The translations under genes and the position numbers were made by a program. The notes below the pieces were generated by a model that made no database searches, was not told the DNA's origin, and was given only the letters and a program-made list of their open reading frames with translations. From contig NZ_JALGQE010000006.1 of NCBI RefSeq assembly GCF_022810405.1, forward strand, positions 124,001-188,000: 64,000 bases of DNA, in the 5' to 3' direction. Numbering within the stretch: the stretch's first letter is position 1; the number at the start of each line of letters is the position of its first letter. Of this stretch, positions 1 to 9,857 are shown one piece after another. This stretch comes from Rhodococcus sp. ARC_M5. GTDB taxonomy: Bacteria > Actinomycetota > Actinomycetes > Mycobacteriales > Mycobacteriaceae.

Positions 1-1
1 C

Positions 2-2653
2 GACAACGTGGTCATCGTGTGTTCCATCGAGAACGTGGACCCGGTGGGCGTGCACACCGGCGACTCGGTGACCGTCGCCCCCGCCATGACGCTGACCGAC
101 CGCGAGTACCAGAAGATGCGCGACCTCTCCATCGACATCCTGCGCGAGGTGGGCGTCGACACCGGCGGCTGCAACATCCAGTTCGCGATGGACCCGACCG
201 ACGGCCGCCTCGTCGTCATCGAGATGAACCCCCGCGTGTCGCGCTCGTCGGCGCTGGCGTCGAAGGCGACCGGTTACCCGATCGCGAAGATGGCCGCCAA
301 GCTGGCCATCGGCTACACCCTCGACGAGATCGTCAACGACATCACCCGCGAGACCCCGGCGTGCTTCGAGCCGACCCTGGACTACGTGGTCGTCAAGGCA
401 CCGCGGTTCGCGTTCGAGAAGTTCCCCGGTGCCGACGGCACGCTGACCACGACGATGAAATCCGTCGGTGAGGCGATGTCGATCGGCCGCAACTTCACCG
501 AGGCATTCGGCAAGGTGATGCGCTCGCTCGAAACCAAGCGCGCGGGGTACTGGACCGGCCCCGAGGTCGAGGCAGAAAGTCTGGAAGCGTTGCTGAAGGA
601 CCTGTCCGTACCGCAGGACGGTCGGATGTACGGGATCGAGAAGGCATTCGCTCTCGGTGCCACCCTCGAGCAGCTGTTCGAGGCGACCAAGATCGACCCG
701 TGGTTCCTCGACCAGTTCCAGCAGATCCATGAACTCGGCGTCCAGGTTCGCGAGGCCGCCGAATTCGACGAGGCGCTGCTGCGTCAGGCGAAGTACCACG
801 GTCTGTCCGACCGCCAGATCGCGGCTCTGCGTCCCGAACTCGACGGTGAGGACGGCGTGCGTGCGCTACGCGACGAACTCGGTGTGCATCCGGTCTACAA
901 GACGGTCGACACCTGCGCTGCCGAGTTCGAGGCCAAGACGCCGTACCACTACGGCACCTACGAGCTCGACCCGAACGCCGAATCCGAGGTCGCCCCGCAG
1001 CCGGACCGCCCCAAAGTGCTGATCCTCGGCTCGGGTCCCAACCGCATCGGCCAGGGCATCGAATTCGACTACAGCTGCGTGCACGCGGCGCAGACGCTGT
1101 CCGAGGCCGGGTACGAGACGGTGATGGTGAACTGCAACCCCGAAACCGTCTCCACCGACTACGACACCGCCGACCGCCTGTACTTCGAGCCACTGACCTT
1201 CGAGGACGTGCTGGAGGTGTATCGGGCGGAGGCCGCGTCGGGCACGGTGCGAGGTGTCATCGTCCAGCTCGGCGGCCAGACTCCACTCGGCTTGGCCAAA
1301 CGACTGAAGGCCGCAGGCGTTCCCATCGTCGGAACATCGCCCGAGGCCATCGATCTCGCCGAGGACCGCGGCGAGTTCGGCAAGGTGCTCGACGCAGCCG
1401 GACTGCCCGCTGCGAAATACGGCACCGCGACGACGTTCGACGGAGCCCGTGAGATCGCCGCAGGGATCGGTTACCCGGTGCTGGTGCGTCCGTCCTACGT
1501 GCTCGGCGGACGCGGCATGGAGATCGTGTACGACGAGGCCTCGCTCGCGACGTACATCTCCAACGCGACGGAGATCTCGGACGACCGTCCGGTACTGGTC
1601 GACCGGTTCCTCGAAGATGCTGTCGAGATCGACGTCGACGCGTTGTGCGACGGCACCGAGGTCTACATCGGCGGCATCATGGAACACATCGAGGAGGCCG
1701 GTATCCACTCCGGTGACTCTGCGTGCGCATTGCCGCCGATCACGCTCGGCAAGACCGACATCGAGAACGTTCGTCGGTCCACCGAGGCTCTCGCGAAGGG
1801 CATCGGCGTGCGTGGCCTGCTCAACGTGCAGTACGCACTCAAGGACGACATCCTGTACGTCCTCGAGGCGAATCCTCGTGCGAGCCGCACCGTTCCGTTC
1901 GTCTCCAAGGCGACCGCAGTGCAGCTGGCGAAGGCATGCGCACGAGTGATGTTGGGGGAGAGCATCGCCGAGCTGCGAACCGCAGGCATCCTGCCCGAGA
2001 CCGGGGACGGTGGCACCGTCCCGGCCGGAGCCCCGATCGCCGTCAAGGAAGCGGTGTTGCCGTTCAATCGATTCCGTCGCGCGGACGGCACCGGAGTGGA
2101 CACTCTGCTCAGCCCGGAGATGAAGTCCACCGGTGAGGTGATGGGTATCGACTTCGATTTCGGGACCGCGTTCGCCAAGAGTCAGACCGCCGCGTACGGC
2201 TCGTTGCCTACGGGCGGTGCAGTGTTCGTATCGGTGGCCAACAAGGACAAGCGGTCACTGATCTTCCCGGTGAAGCGACTCGCTGATCTCGGCTTCAAGA
2301 TTCTGGCCACCGAAGGCACCGCGGATGTGTTGCGGCGCAACGGAATCAAGTGCGAGCAGGTGTACAAGCAGTCCGGCGAGGACGTGCCGGAGGGGGAGCG
2401 GACCATCGTCGACCGGATACTCGCCGGCGACATCGCCATGGTGATCAACACCCCGTACGGCAACTCCGGCCCGCGCGTCGACGGGTACGAGATCCGTAGC
2501 GCGGCGGTGGCACAGAACATTCCGTGCATCACCACCGTGCAGGGCGCGTCGGCAGCGGTGCAGGGCATCGAAGCCGGTATCGCGGGAGGGATCGGTGTTC
2601 GCTCGTTGCAGGATCTGCATGCCGGGCTGAAGGAAGGCCTGGTTCTGCCGTGA
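2..2653 (+). CDS. carB: carbamoyl-phosphate synthase large subunit, 5'-truncated
   Basis: Makes carbamoyl phosphate from bicarbonate, ATP and glutamine-derived ammonia (supplied by CarA) for pyrimidine and arginine synthesis in the cytoplasm. The reading frame is open from the first bases, so the gene starts upstream. About 883 residues are present, and family members of roughly 1,100 residues imply that about 230 N-terminal residues are missing. Visible in order: the end of the first ATP-grasp unit ([14 protein letters not shown]), the oligomerisation domain, the second ATP-grasp unit ([16 protein letters not shown], then [17 protein letters not shown]), and the C-terminal MGS-like allosteric domain with the [13 protein letters not shown] stretch. 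The TGA stop overlaps the GTG of pyrF (GTGA), suggesting coupled translation. Identification is secure. Confidence 0.97.
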   Translation, partial: DNVVIVCSIENVDPVGVHTGDSVTVAPAMTLTDREYQKMRDLSIDILREVGVDTGGCNIQFAMDPTDGRLVVIEMNPRVSRSSALASKATGYPIAKMAAKLAIGYTLDEIVNDITRETPACFEPTLDYVVVKAPRFAFEKFPGADGTLTTTMKSVGEAMSIGRNFTEAFGKVMRSLETKRAGYWTGPEVEAESLEALLKDLSVPQDGRMYGIEKAFALGATLEQLFEATKIDPWFLDQFQQIHELGVQVREAAEFDEALLRQAKYHGLSDRQIAALRPELDGEDGVRALRDELGVHPVYKTVDTCAAEFEAKTPYHYGTYELDPNAESEVAPQPDRPKVLILGSGPNRIGQGIEFDYSCVHAAQTLSEAGYETVMVNCNPETVSTDYDTADRLYFEPLTFEDVLEVYRAEAASGTVRGVIVQLGGQTPLGLAKRLKAAGVPIVGTSPEAIDLAEDRGEFGKVLDAAGLPAAKYGTATTFDGAREIAAGIGYPVLVRPSYVLGGRGMEIVYDEASLATYISNATEISDDRPVLVDRFLEDAVEIDVDALCDGTEVYIGGIMEHIEEAGIHSGDSACALPPITLGKTDIENVRRSTEALAKGIGVRGLLNVQYALKDDILYVLEANPRASRTVPFVSKATAVQLAKACARVMLGESIAELRTAGILPETGDGGTVPAGAPIAVKEAVLPFNRFRRADGTGVDTLLSPEMKSTGEVMGIDFDFGTAFAKSQTAAYGSLPTGGAVFVSVANKDKRSLIFPVKRLADLGFKILATEGTADVLRRNGIKCEQVYKQSGEDVPEGERTIVDRILAGDIAMVINTPYGNSGPRVDGYEIRSAAVAQNIPCITTVQGASAAVQGIEAGIAGGIGVRSLQDLHAGLKEGLVLP

Positions 2654-3477
2654 GTCATCGCAGTTGGTCGGATCGGTTGCGTTCTGCGGTGAGTGCGCGC
2701 GGTCGGCTCTGTGTCGGTATCGATCCGCATCCGGCCCTGCTGGAGGCCTGGGACCTGCCACGCTCGGCAGACGGTCTCGAAGTGTTCGCCGAGCTGTGCG
2801 TCGAGGCATTCGTCGGTGAGGTGGCGATCGTCAAGCCGCAGGTGGCGTTCTTCGAGGCGTACGGATCGGCCGGGTACGCGGTGCTCGAACGCACTGTCGG
2901 TGTGCTTCGGGATGCGGGAACCCTGGTGATCGCCGATGCGAAGCGCGGCGACATCGGCACCACGATGGATGCGTACGCGCAGGCCTGGCTGGAACCCGAT
3001 TCTCCGTTGTCGTCGGATGCTGTCACGGTGTCGCCGTACCTGGGCTTCGATTCGCTGGGGGAGACCGTCGATCGAGCGGTGCGACACCGGCGAGGTCTGT
3101 TCGTGCTGGCTCGAACCTCGAATGCGGAGGGCTCTGCCCTGCAACAGGCGGCGACGTCGACCGGCGGGTCGGTGGCTCAGTCGATCGTCGACGCGGCGGC
3201 GACGCGTAATCGCGTCGATGCCGACACAGTGGGCTTGGTGGTCGGTGCCACTCGTGATCATGGTCTCGATCTGTCGAACTACACCGGTCCGATCCTCGCG
3301 CCGGGTCTGGGAGCGCAGGGAGCGACGGTTGCCGATCTCGCGGAGATCTTCCGCGATTCGCGTGAGCTGTTGCTGCCCAACTCCTCTCGGGGTGTCCTGG
3401 CTGTCGGCCCATCGGTGACGGCATTGCGCGACGCGGCCACGCGGTTGCGCGACGAGATCGAAGCCGGTCTCGCATAG
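2650..3477 (+). CDS. pyrF: orotidine 5'-phosphate decarboxylase
   Basis: Decarboxylates OMP to UMP, the last step of de novo pyrimidine synthesis. The protein is 275 residues, matching the longer type-2 OMP decarboxylases of actinobacteria. The active-site signature [10 protein letters not shown] lies near residue 97, preceded by [12 protein letters not shown] chose the GTG that overlaps the carB stop (GTGA) because the frame upstream runs inside carB and matches nothing of this family, while the protein from this GTG begins close to the usual N-terminus. Position directly after carB indicates a pyr operon, of which the window holds only the 3' end. Confidence 0.96.
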   Translation: MSHRSWSDRLRSAVSARGRLCVGIDPHPALLEAWDLPRSADGLEVFAELCVEAFVGEVAIVKPQVAFFEAYGSAGYAVLERTVGVLRDAGTLVIADAKRGDIGTTMDAYAQAWLEPDSPLSSDAVTVSPYLGFDSLGETVDRAVRHRRGLFVLARTSNAEGSALQQAATSTGGSVAQSIVDAAATRNRVDADTVGLVVGATRDHGLDLSNYTGPILAPGLGAQGATVADLAEIFRDSRELLLPNSSRGVLAVGPSVTALRDAATRLRDEIEAGLA

Positions 3478-3528
3478 ACGATGCTGTGGCGCTCCGGCAC
3501 TCGGGGGCGAGTTAGCGGTGAACGCGAG

Positions 3529-3559
3529 TCGTCGGTACGGTCGCTAGCGCTGCCGACGA
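3529..3559 (+). terminator. possible hairpin after pyrF
   Basis: TCGTCGG (3529-3535) and CCGACGA (3553-3559) form a perfect 7-bp stem. The loop contains the 8-nt palindrome CGCTAGCG. It lies about 50 nt after the pyrF stop and before mihF. There is no T-run behind it, so a role as intrinsic terminator is only a guess. Confidence 0.3.
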
Positions 3560-3679
3560 ACGGTGCTGGTCGCCCTCGCAGAGTGCCGACGACCGAGGCA
3601 GTGAAACACCGATGGTCGACGTACCGGCAGTGATCGTGTGTGTCGTACCGCCCAGAACGAGAAGACGGAGGAACCGACA

Positions 3680-4000
3680 GTGGCCCTTCCCCAGTTGACC
3701 CCCGAGCAGCGCGCGGCTGCCCTCGAGAAGGCAGCTATCGCACGGAAAGCGCGCGCCGAGCTCAAGGAGCGTCTCAAGCGCGGCGGCACCGATCTCCAGC
3801 AGGTGCTCAAGGATGCCGAGACGGACGAGATTCTCGGAAAGATGAAGGTGTCCGCCTTGCTCGAGGCCCTGCCGAAGGTGGGCAAGGTCAAGGCCGCGGA
3901 ATTGATGACCGAATTGGAGATCGCACCCACCCGTCGACTGCGCGGTCTCGGGGATCGGCAGCGCAAGGCGCTGTTGACGAAGTTCGATTTCGAAGCCTGA
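3680..4000 (+). CDS. mihF: integration host factor, mycobacterial type (mIHF)
   Basis: Small nucleoid-associated DNA-binding protein of 106 residues, the actinobacterial integration host factor unrelated in fold to E. coli IHF. The N-terminal helix is highly charged ([20 protein letters not shown]), followed by the conserved helix-turn-helix-like core [18 protein letters not shown] and the basic [15 protein letters not shown] tail. The GTG start is preceded by GGAGG-like sequence in GACGGAGGAACCGACA. Its place between pyrF and gmk is the standard actinobacterial arrangement. It likely bends DNA and contributes to chromosome compaction; that is family knowledge, not shown here. Confidence 0.95.
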   Translation: MALPQLTPEQRAAALEKAAIARKARAELKERLKRGGTDLQQVLKDAETDEILGKMKVSALLEALPKVGKVKAAELMTELEIAPTRRLRGLGDRQRKALLTKFDFEA

Positions 4001-4005
4001 CGACA

Positions 4006-4617
4006 GTGAGTGACACGGCGGCGGCATCGGCCCCGGAACAGAAGCGCGGCCGGTTGGTGGTGCTGTCCGGCCCCTCCGGCGTCGGCAAGTCCAGTGTCGT
4101 TCGGCTCGTGCGCTCGGCATTGCCGGAGCTGGTCTTCAGCGTGTCGGTCACGACGCGGTCACCCCGGCCGGGCGAGGTGGACGGTCAGGATTACCACTTC
4201 GTGTCGGCCGACGAGTTCGATCGAATGATCGCCGACGACGAGCTGCTCGAGTGGGCGAGTATTCACGGTGGTCTGCAGCGGTCCGGTACTCCGGCCGCAC
4301 CCGTGGAGGCCGCCTTGGAGGCGGGGAGCCCGGTGCTGCTCGAGCTCGATCTGGCCGGTGCTCGGGCCGTGCGGGTGTCCAAGCCCGAGGCCCTGTTGGT
4401 TTTTATGGCGCCACCGACGTGGGACGACCTGGTCTCTCGATTGGTCGGGCGCGCGACCGAGGAGAGCGCTGCCACCGAGCGGAGGTTGGAGACCGCACGG
4501 GTGGAATTGGCCGCCCAGAACGAGTTCGACACGGTGGTTGTCAATACCGATGTCGACCATTCGTGCGAACAGTTGGTATCCTTGTTGGTCGGTAGGTCGT
4601 CGGTCGGCAACAGCTGA
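4006..4617 (+). CDS. gmk: guanylate kinase
   Basis: Phosphorylates GMP to GDP with ATP, needed for GTP and dGTP pools. The 203-residue protein has the P-loop [10 protein letters not shown] near residue 20, the GMP-binding stretch [19 protein letters not shown], and the lid region [11 protein letters not shown], as in other actinobacterial Gmk. The GTG start lies 5 nt after the mihF stop, so the two are probably cotranscribed, with rpoZ 72 nt further downstream. A longer open frame upstream overlaps mihF and looks unrelated, so it was not used. Confidence 0.96.
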   Translation: MSDTAAASAPEQKRGRLVVLSGPSGVGKSSVVRLVRSALPELVFSVSVTTRSPRPGEVDGQDYHFVSADEFDRMIADDELLEWASIHGGLQRSGTPAAPVEAALEAGSPVLLELDLAGARAVRVSKPEALLVFMAPPTWDDLVSRLVGRATEESAATERRLETARVELAAQNEFDTVVVNTDVDHSCEQLVSLLVGRSSVGNS

Positions 4618-4689
4618 CCAGTTTCACGGCGCACGAGGCCCCGACCAGCTAGTTCGTAGCACCAACGATGCAATTTCAGGAGATCATCA

Positions 4690-4995
4690 GTGAGCAGCAT
4701 TTCAGCGGCCGTTTCCGACTTCGACGGACGCAGCGCTCTGCCGGCCTACGACACGCCGCTCGGCATCACCAATCCACCCATCGACGAGCTGCTCGCCCGC
4801 ACGTCGTCCAAGTACGCTCTCGTGATCTACGCAGCCAAGCGTGCGCGCCAGATCAACGACTACTACAACCAGCTCGGTGACGGCATCCTCGAATACGTGG
4901 GTCCTCTGGTCGAGCCGGGTCTGCAGGAGAAGCCGTTGTCCATCGCTCTGCGTGAGATCCATGCCGACCTCCTCGAGCACACCGAAGGCGAATAA
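4690..4995 (+). CDS. rpoZ: RNA polymerase omega subunit
   Basis: The 101-residue omega subunit helps fold and assemble the beta' subunit in core RNA polymerase. Family features are [20 protein letters not shown] followed by [13 protein letters not shown], with an acidic C-terminal tail. The GTG start at 4690 follows AGGAGATCATCA, a good ribosome binding site. The gmk-rpoZ-coaBC order is typical of actinobacteria. Confidence 0.96.
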   Translation: MSSISAAVSDFDGRSALPAYDTPLGITNPPIDELLARTSSKYALVIYAAKRARQINDYYNQLGDGILEYVGPLVEPGLQEKPLSIALREIHADLLEHTEGE

Positions 4996-5018
4996 GAACC
5001 TCACAGAGGACATCTGAC

Positions 5019-6269
5019 TTGCACGTTGTCGTCGGAGTCGGCGGAGGTATCGCCGCCTACAAGAGTTGTTCGCTCATCCGTATGTTCACCGAGAGCGGGC
5101 ACCAGGTTCGGGTGATCCCGACCGCGTCCGCGCTGGAGTTCGTCGGGCGCGCAACATTCGAGGCGCTGTCCGGCCTTCCGGTACACACCGGCGTCTTCGC
5201 GGACGTGCCGGAAGTGCCGCATGTGCGCCTGGGCCAAGAGGCGGACCTGGTCGTCGTTGCGCCCGCCACCGCGGACCTCATGGCCCGCATTGCAGGCGGC
5301 CGAGCAGATGATCTGCTGACCGCTACGCTGCTCACCGCACGGTGCCCGGTGGTCCTGGCACCGGCGATGCACACCGAGATGTGGGAACACCCCGCTACGG
5401 TTGCCAACGTCGCGACGCTTCGCTCCCGCGGCACGCACGTCATCGAACCCGCATCGGGTCGTCTGACCGGCCGCGACACCGGTTCGGGCCGGCTACCGGA
5501 GCCGGACGAGATCTTTGCACTCTCGATGCTGGTGACCGAGCGAGCGGATGCGCTTCCTCGGGATCTCGAAGGTCGCCATGTGCTGGTGTCTGCAGGCGGC
5601 ACTCGTGAGCCACTCGATCCGGTCCGTTTCCTGGGTAATCGAAGCTCCGGCAAGCAGGGATACGCACTCGCGCGAGTGGCCGCCCAGCGCGGTGCCCACG
5701 TGACGCTGGTTGCCGGGTACACCAGCGATCTGGACGTTCCGGCCGCCGTCGACGTGGTGCACGTCAAGACTGCCTCGGACATGCAGGACGCCGTTCGGAA
5801 GCTGGCCGTCGGAGTCGATGCGGTGGTGATGGCGGCCGCGGTCGCCGACTTCCGCCCGGAGTCCGTCGCGGGAAGCAAGATCAAGAAGGGGTCCAACGAA
5901 CCGTCGTCGATCCCCCTGGTGCGCAACGACGACATCCTTGCCGGCCTCGTCGCGGCCCGCCGTGACGGTGAGCTCGAATCGTCCACGGTCATCGTCGGGT
6001 TCGCCGCCGAGACGGGTGACGCGGACGGAGACGTCCTGACGTACGCGCGGGCCAAACTGGAGCGCAAGGGCTGCGATCTGCTCGTGGTCAATGCGGTCGG
6101 TGATGGCAAGGCGTTCGAGGTCGACCACAACGACGGCTGGCTGCTCGGTTCCGACGGTTCCGAAGCTGCACTCGGAGAGGGCTCCAAAGCTCTCCTGGCG
6201 AGCCGCGTACTGGACTCGGTTGCGCAGCTGCTCGACGCGCGCGGTCCTCTATCGAGTTCGAGTCCGTGA
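5019..6269 (+). CDS. coaBC: bifunctional phosphopantothenoylcysteine decarboxylase / phosphopantothenate-cysteine ligase
   Basis: Carries out two coenzyme A steps: joining cysteine to 4'-phosphopantothenate (CoaB) and decarboxylating the product to 4'-phosphopantetheine (CoaC). The 416-residue protein starts with the flavin-binding CoaC part (VVVGVGGGIAAYKS; later VVVAPATADLMARIAGG and APAMHTEMWEHPATVANV). The CoaB part starts near residue 185 (VLVSAGGTREPLDPVR, then FLGNRSSGKQGYALA). The start is a TTG at 5019, preceded by GAGGA with 8-nt spacing; no better ATG or GTG gives the canonical N-terminus. Confidence 0.95.
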   Translation: MHVVVGVGGGIAAYKSCSLIRMFTESGHQVRVIPTASALEFVGRATFEALSGLPVHTGVFADVPEVPHVRLGQEADLVVVAPATADLMARIAGGRADDLLTATLLTARCPVVLAPAMHTEMWEHPATVANVATLRSRGTHVIEPASGRLTGRDTGSGRLPEPDEIFALSMLVTERADALPRDLEGRHVLVSAGGTREPLDPVRFLGNRSSGKQGYALARVAAQRGAHVTLVAGYTSDLDVPAAVDVVHVKTASDMQDAVRKLAVGVDAVVMAAAVADFRPESVAGSKIKKGSNEPSSIPLVRNDDILAGLVAARRDGELESSTVIVGFAAETGDADGDVLTYARAKLERKGCDLLVVNAVGDGKAFEVDHNDGWLLGSDGSEAALGEGSKALLASRVLDSVAQLLDARGPLSSSSP

Positions 6270-6279
6270 CCGTGCCGAG

Positions 6280-6301
6280 GGTGCGCGATCGATGTCGCAC
6301 C
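6280..6301 (+). other. small hairpin after coaBC
   Basis: GGTGCG (6280-6285) pairs with CGCACC (6296-6301), a 6-bp GC-rich stem beginning 10 nt after the coaBC stop. It may attenuate read-through into metK. No T-tract follows. Confidence 0.25.
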
Positions 6302-6394
6302 GGATACCGTGCTGAGCACCACGTGTAGTGCCGTAGAGGTTTGCCTGGCTCCGGCAGGGGCGATAACACCGAGGGAACGTCAATTTTCGTGGAG

Positions 6395-6426
6395 TGCCCG
6401 ACCGGCGCGAGGCGTCGGGTCGGGCA
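6395..6426 (+). promoter_or_regulatory. stem-loop in metK leader
   Basis: TGCCCGACC (6395-6403) and GGTCGGGCA (6418-6426) are a perfect 9-bp inverted repeat around a 14-nt loop. It ends 24 nt before the metK GTG and leaves the ribosome binding site (GAGGAAG, 6441-6447) unpaired. It could be a leader hairpin or protein site. It does not show the conserved core of a known SAM riboswitch. Confidence 0.35.
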
Positions 6427-6450
6427 GCAACATGCGTCGAGAGGAAGTCC

Positions 6451-7665
6451 GTGAGCAAGTCCGGTAGCCGGCTTTTCACCAGTGAGTCCGTCACAGAGGG
6501 TCACCCCGACAAGATCTGTGATGCCATCAGCGATTCGATTCTCGATGCCCTTCTGACCGAGGATCCGCGCGCCCGAGTTGCTGTGGAGACGTTGGTCACC
6601 ACCGGGCAGGTGCATGTTGCGGGTGAGGTCAACACCACCGCATGGGCCGACATCCCGAAGATCGTGCGCGAGAAGGTACTCGAGATCGGGTACGACTCGT
6701 CCGCCAAGGGGTTCGACGGAAACTCGTGCGGGGTGAACGTCGCCATCGGTGCGCAGTCTCCGGAAATTGCTCAGGGCGTGGATCATTCGCACGAGGCTCG
6801 GGTCGAGGGGCTCTCCGACGACGAAATCGATCGTCAGGGTGCGGGGGATCAGGGGTTGATGTTCGGATACGCCAACACCGATACTCCCGAGCTGATGCCG
6901 TTGCCGATCGCTTTGGCGCACAGGCTTTCCCGGCGGCTGACCGAGGTACGCAAGAGCGGTGTACTGCCGTATCTGCGTCCGGACGGCAAGACGCAGGTGA
7001 CGATCGAGTACGACGGCGACGACGCCGTACGCCTCGACACCGTGGTGATCTCGACGCAGCATGCCGCCGATATCGATCTCGACAATCTGCTCACTCCCGA
7101 CATTCGGGAAAAGGTGCTCAGCTCGGTGCTCGCCGAGTTGAACGTGCCGACACTGGACACCTCCGATGTGCGGCTGTTGGTCAACCCCACCGGAAAGTTC
7201 GTGCTCGGTGGCCCGATGGGTGATGCCGGTCTCACCGGCCGGAAGATCATCGTCGACACCTACGGCGGTATGGCACGGCACGGCGGTGGAGCGTTCTCCG
7301 GCAAGGATCCGTCCAAGGTCGATCGCAGCGCTGCCTACGCGATGCGCTGGGTCGCCAAGAACGCTGTTGCAGCTGGGCTCGCGGACCGCATCGAAGTACA
7401 GGTGGCGTACGCCATTGGCAAGGCCGCGCCGGTCGGTTTGTTCGTGGAGACATTCGGCACCGAGAAGACCGATCCCGCGCGTATCCAGGCGGCGATCAGC
7501 GAGGTGTTCGACCTTCGTCCCGGTGCCATCATTCGTGATCTGGATCTGCTGCGGCCGATCTACGCTCAGACGGCGGCGTACGGCCACTTCGGCCGTACCG
7601 ACATCGATCTGCCGTGGGAGTCCACCGATCGTGCCGGCAAACTCCGGGACGCTGCAGGCCTGTAA
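6451..7665 (+). CDS. metK: S-adenosylmethionine synthetase
   Basis: Forms S-adenosylmethionine from methionine and ATP. The 404-residue protein has the N-terminal [16 protein letters not shown], the hexapeptide-like [11 protein letters not shown] near residue 130, and the phosphate-binding [19 protein letters not shown] near residue 275. I chose the GTG at 6451 (VSKSGSRLF) because GAGGAAG sits directly upstream and the protein then begins as in relatives; an ATG-like frame further upstream (6394) adds 19 unlikely residues across the leader hairpin. The 181-nt gap after coaBC suggests its own promoter. Confidence 0.96.
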   Translation: MSKSGSRLFTSESVTEGHPDKICDAISDSILDALLTEDPRARVAVETLVTTGQVHVAGEVNTTAWADIPKIVREKVLEIGYDSSAKGFDGNSCGVNVAIGAQSPEIAQGVDHSHEARVEGLSDDEIDRQGAGDQGLMFGYANTDTPELMPLPIALAHRLSRRLTEVRKSGVLPYLRPDGKTQVTIEYDGDDAVRLDTVVISTQHAADIDLDNLLTPDIREKVLSSVLAELNVPTLDTSDVRLLVNPTGKFVLGGPMGDAGLTGRKIIVDTYGGMARHGGGAFSGKDPSKVDRSAAYAMRWVAKNAVAAGLADRIEVQVAYAIGKAAPVGLFVETFGTEKTDPARIQAAISEVFDLRPGAIIRDLDLLRPIYAQTAAYGHFGRTDIDLPWESTDRAGKLRDAAGL

Positions 7666-7696
7666 GCACGGCGACCGTTCTGCACGTACCCTGCTC

Positions 7697-7711
7697 GCAC
7701 CGGCTCGGTGC
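7697..7711 (+). terminator. weak hairpin after metK
   Basis: GCACCG and CGGTGC form a 6-bp stem with a 3-nt loop in the 87-nt gap between metK and priA. No T-run follows, so termination is uncertain. Confidence 0.25.
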
Positions 7712-7752
7712 TCCGACATCGAGTGTGGGGTGAGAATCGAGGAGGAGGTGCG

Positions 7753-9777
7753 GTGGCAGGCGTAGCGCGGGTGGCGGCGTCGGATCTTCCGATCGCGCGC
7801 ATTCTCCCGATGTTGCCGCTGCCGCATCTCGACCGCGAGTTCGACTACCTCGTTCCCGAGGAGGTGAGCAGCGATGCTCAGCCCGGTGTCCGAGTTCGGG
7901 TGCGGTTCGCGGGACGACTGGTCGACGGTTTCGTGCTGGCCAGACTGGCCGAGACCGAACACTCCGGCAAGCTCGGCTGGCTGGATCGGGTGGTGTCGGC
8001 GGAGCGAGTTCTGACCCCGGAGATCGCGGAACTGGCCGAGGCGGTCGCCGATCGGTACGCCGGGACCAGAGCGGATGTGCTGCGTCTGGCGATCCCGGCT
8101 CGCCATGCCCGAGTCGAGGCGGAACAGACACCTGTCGTCGAGCCGCCGGTCGAGCCCGACATCGACCGAGCAGCCTGGTCGGCCTACACCCACGGCTCGA
8201 ACTTCCTCGATGCGTTGGCATCGGGACGCGTACCGCGAGCGGTATGGCAGGCGTTGCCCGGTGAGCGATGGCCGGTGCGGCTGGCGGAGGCCGCCGCCGT
8301 GACCGTCACGGGCGGTCGTTCCGCGGTGGTGGTGGTACCCGATCAGCGAGACCTCGATCGACTGGAGACGGCCTGTGTGGCCCTGCTCGGTGCCGACCGG
8401 GTGGTGGCGCTGTCGGCCGGACTGGGCCCGGCGAAGCGGTATCGGCAATGGTTGCGTGGTCTGCGATCGGGGCCGGTCGTCGTGGTGGGGACACGCAGCG
8501 CCGTGTTCGCTCCGGTGTCCACTCTCGGCATGATTGCCGTCTGGGACGACGGTGACGACAGTTTTGCCGAGCCTCGCTCGCCGTATCCGCACGCCAGAGA
8601 AGTGGCGTTGCTTCGAGCTCACGTATCCGGGGCAGCGGTCGTCATCGGCGGACATGCGCGAACTGCAGAGGCCGAGGCACTCGTCGATTCCGGGTGGGCA
8701 CACGACCTGGTGGCTCCGCGCGAATTGATTCGTGAGCGTCAACCCCACGTGGTGGCCCTGGCGGACTCGGACCATGCGCTCGCGCGGGATCCGGCAGCCC
8801 GGGTCGCGCGGCTACCTGCGATTGCGTTCGAGGCGGCGCGAGCCGCACTGAAGGCGGATTCGCCTGTGCTGGTTCAAGTTCCGCGCGGCGGATACGTACC
8901 GTCGCTGGCGTGTGCCAAGTGTCGGCACCCGGCGCGGTGTCGCCGGTGCAACGGGCCGCTGGCCCTGCCGTCCGCCCCGGGCAGCGACGGAGCCGGCAGT
9001 CCGACGTGCTCGTGGTGTGGAATCGCCGACACCGCACATCGGTGCACGGTCTGCGGATCACGCAACCTGCGTGCGGTCGTGATCGGAGCGGGCCGCACCG
9101 CCGAGGAACTCGGACGGGCATTTCCCGGCGTACCGGTACACAACTCGGGGGGTGCCGCCGTGCTCGACGCCGTCGAGCCGGGTGCCGGTCTCGTCGTGTC
9201 GACCGTCGGTGCCGAGCCGACGGTCGACGGTGGGTACGGCGCTGCCCTCTTGTTGGACGGCTGGGCCCTGCTCGGCCGGGCAGACCTGCGCGCGGCAGAG
9301 GAGACACTGCGTCGGTGGATGACGGCCGCCGCCTTGGTCCGCCCGGGTGCGGCAGGTGGCCGCGTGGTAGTCGTTGCCGAGTCCGAGATACCCACGGTGC
9401 AGGCGCTGGTTCGCTGGGATCCGCTGTGGCACGCCAGAAGTCAGCTGGACGAACGCGTCGAGGTGCGGTTCCCGCCCGCCGTGCACGTCGCGGCGATCGA
9501 CGGAACCACCGATGCGATCACCGCGCTGGTGGAGAGCGCGGATCTGCCCGAGGCAGTGGAGATTCTGGGACCTGTCGATCTGCCGGACGGCCAACGGGCT
9601 CCCGCGAGCAGCGGTGAGGACGTGCTTTCCGGTGATGTGCAGCGGCTGTTGATACGCGTCCCGCGGAGCACCGGGGCGGCGTTGGCGCGAGCACTGTCCA
9701 CTGCGCAGGCAGCTCGTAGTGCCAAGAAACTCGGCGCTGGAGTGCGGGTTCAGATCGACCCGATTCGAATCGGCTGA
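7753..9777 (+). CDS. priA: PriA-like primosomal protein, helicase motifs degenerate
   Basis: Replication-restart protein of the PriA family, 674 residues. The N-terminal DNA-binding part (residues about 10-110) has LPLPHLDREFDYLVPEE. The zinc-binding region is intact: CAKCRHPARCRRC near residue 386, then CSWC and CTVCGS, eight cysteines in all. The ATPase core is not intact. Where Walker A should be there is TVTGGRSAVVVVPDQRDL without GKT, and where DEAH is expected there is VWDDGDDSF. This loss is known for actinobacterial PriA proteins, which are thought to lack helicase activity. The GTG start has GGAGGAGG upstream (7741-7748). Confidence 0.9.
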   Translation: MAGVARVAASDLPIARILPMLPLPHLDREFDYLVPEEVSSDAQPGVRVRVRFAGRLVDGFVLARLAETEHSGKLGWLDRVVSAERVLTPEIAELAEAVADRYAGTRADVLRLAIPARHARVEAEQTPVVEPPVEPDIDRAAWSAYTHGSNFLDALASGRVPRAVWQALPGERWPVRLAEAAAVTVTGGRSAVVVVPDQRDLDRLETACVALLGADRVVALSAGLGPAKRYRQWLRGLRSGPVVVVGTRSAVFAPVSTLGMIAVWDDGDDSFAEPRSPYPHAREVALLRAHVSGAAVVIGGHARTAEAEALVDSGWAHDLVAPRELIRERQPHVVALADSDHALARDPAARVARLPAIAFEAARAALKADSPVLVQVPRGGYVPSLACAKCRHPARCRRCNGPLALPSAPGSDGAGSPTCSWCGIADTAHRCTVCGSRNLRAVVIGAGRTAEELGRAFPGVPVHNSGGAAVLDAVEPGAGLVVSTVGAEPTVDGGYGAALLLDGWALLGRADLRAAEETLRRWMTAAALVRPGAAGGRVVVVAESEIPTVQALVRWDPLWHARSQLDERVEVRFPPAVHVAAIDGTTDAITALVESADLPEAVEILGPVDLPDGQRAPASSGEDVLSGDVQRLLIRVPRSTGAALARALSTAQAARSAKKLGAGVRVQIDPIRIG

Positions 9778-9803
9778 CACTGCCGTCGGGGCTCGCCGTG
9801 GCC

Positions 9804-9809
9804 TAGGGT
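9804..9809 (+). promoter_or_regulatory. possible -10 box (TAGGGT)
   Basis: TAGGGT lies 49 nt before the cyclase-family start and fits the actinobacterial TAnnnT pattern. No convincing -35 element is visible. Similar TAGGnT boxes recur before other genes in this window. Confidence 0.3.
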
Positions 9810-9857
9810 TGCCTCGGGGCGGTGCACGGGGCGCCGACGAGAGATGGGTCGGGGGAC

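Noticed and set aside
6270..6450. SAM riboswitch before metK
   Set aside because: Hairpins exist, but the conserved junction and pseudoknot sequences of the SAM classes I know are not recognisable.
6088..8775. Open frame of about 895 codons on the minus strand over coaBC, metK and priA
   Set aside because: Antisense to three well-supported genes and without recognisable domains.
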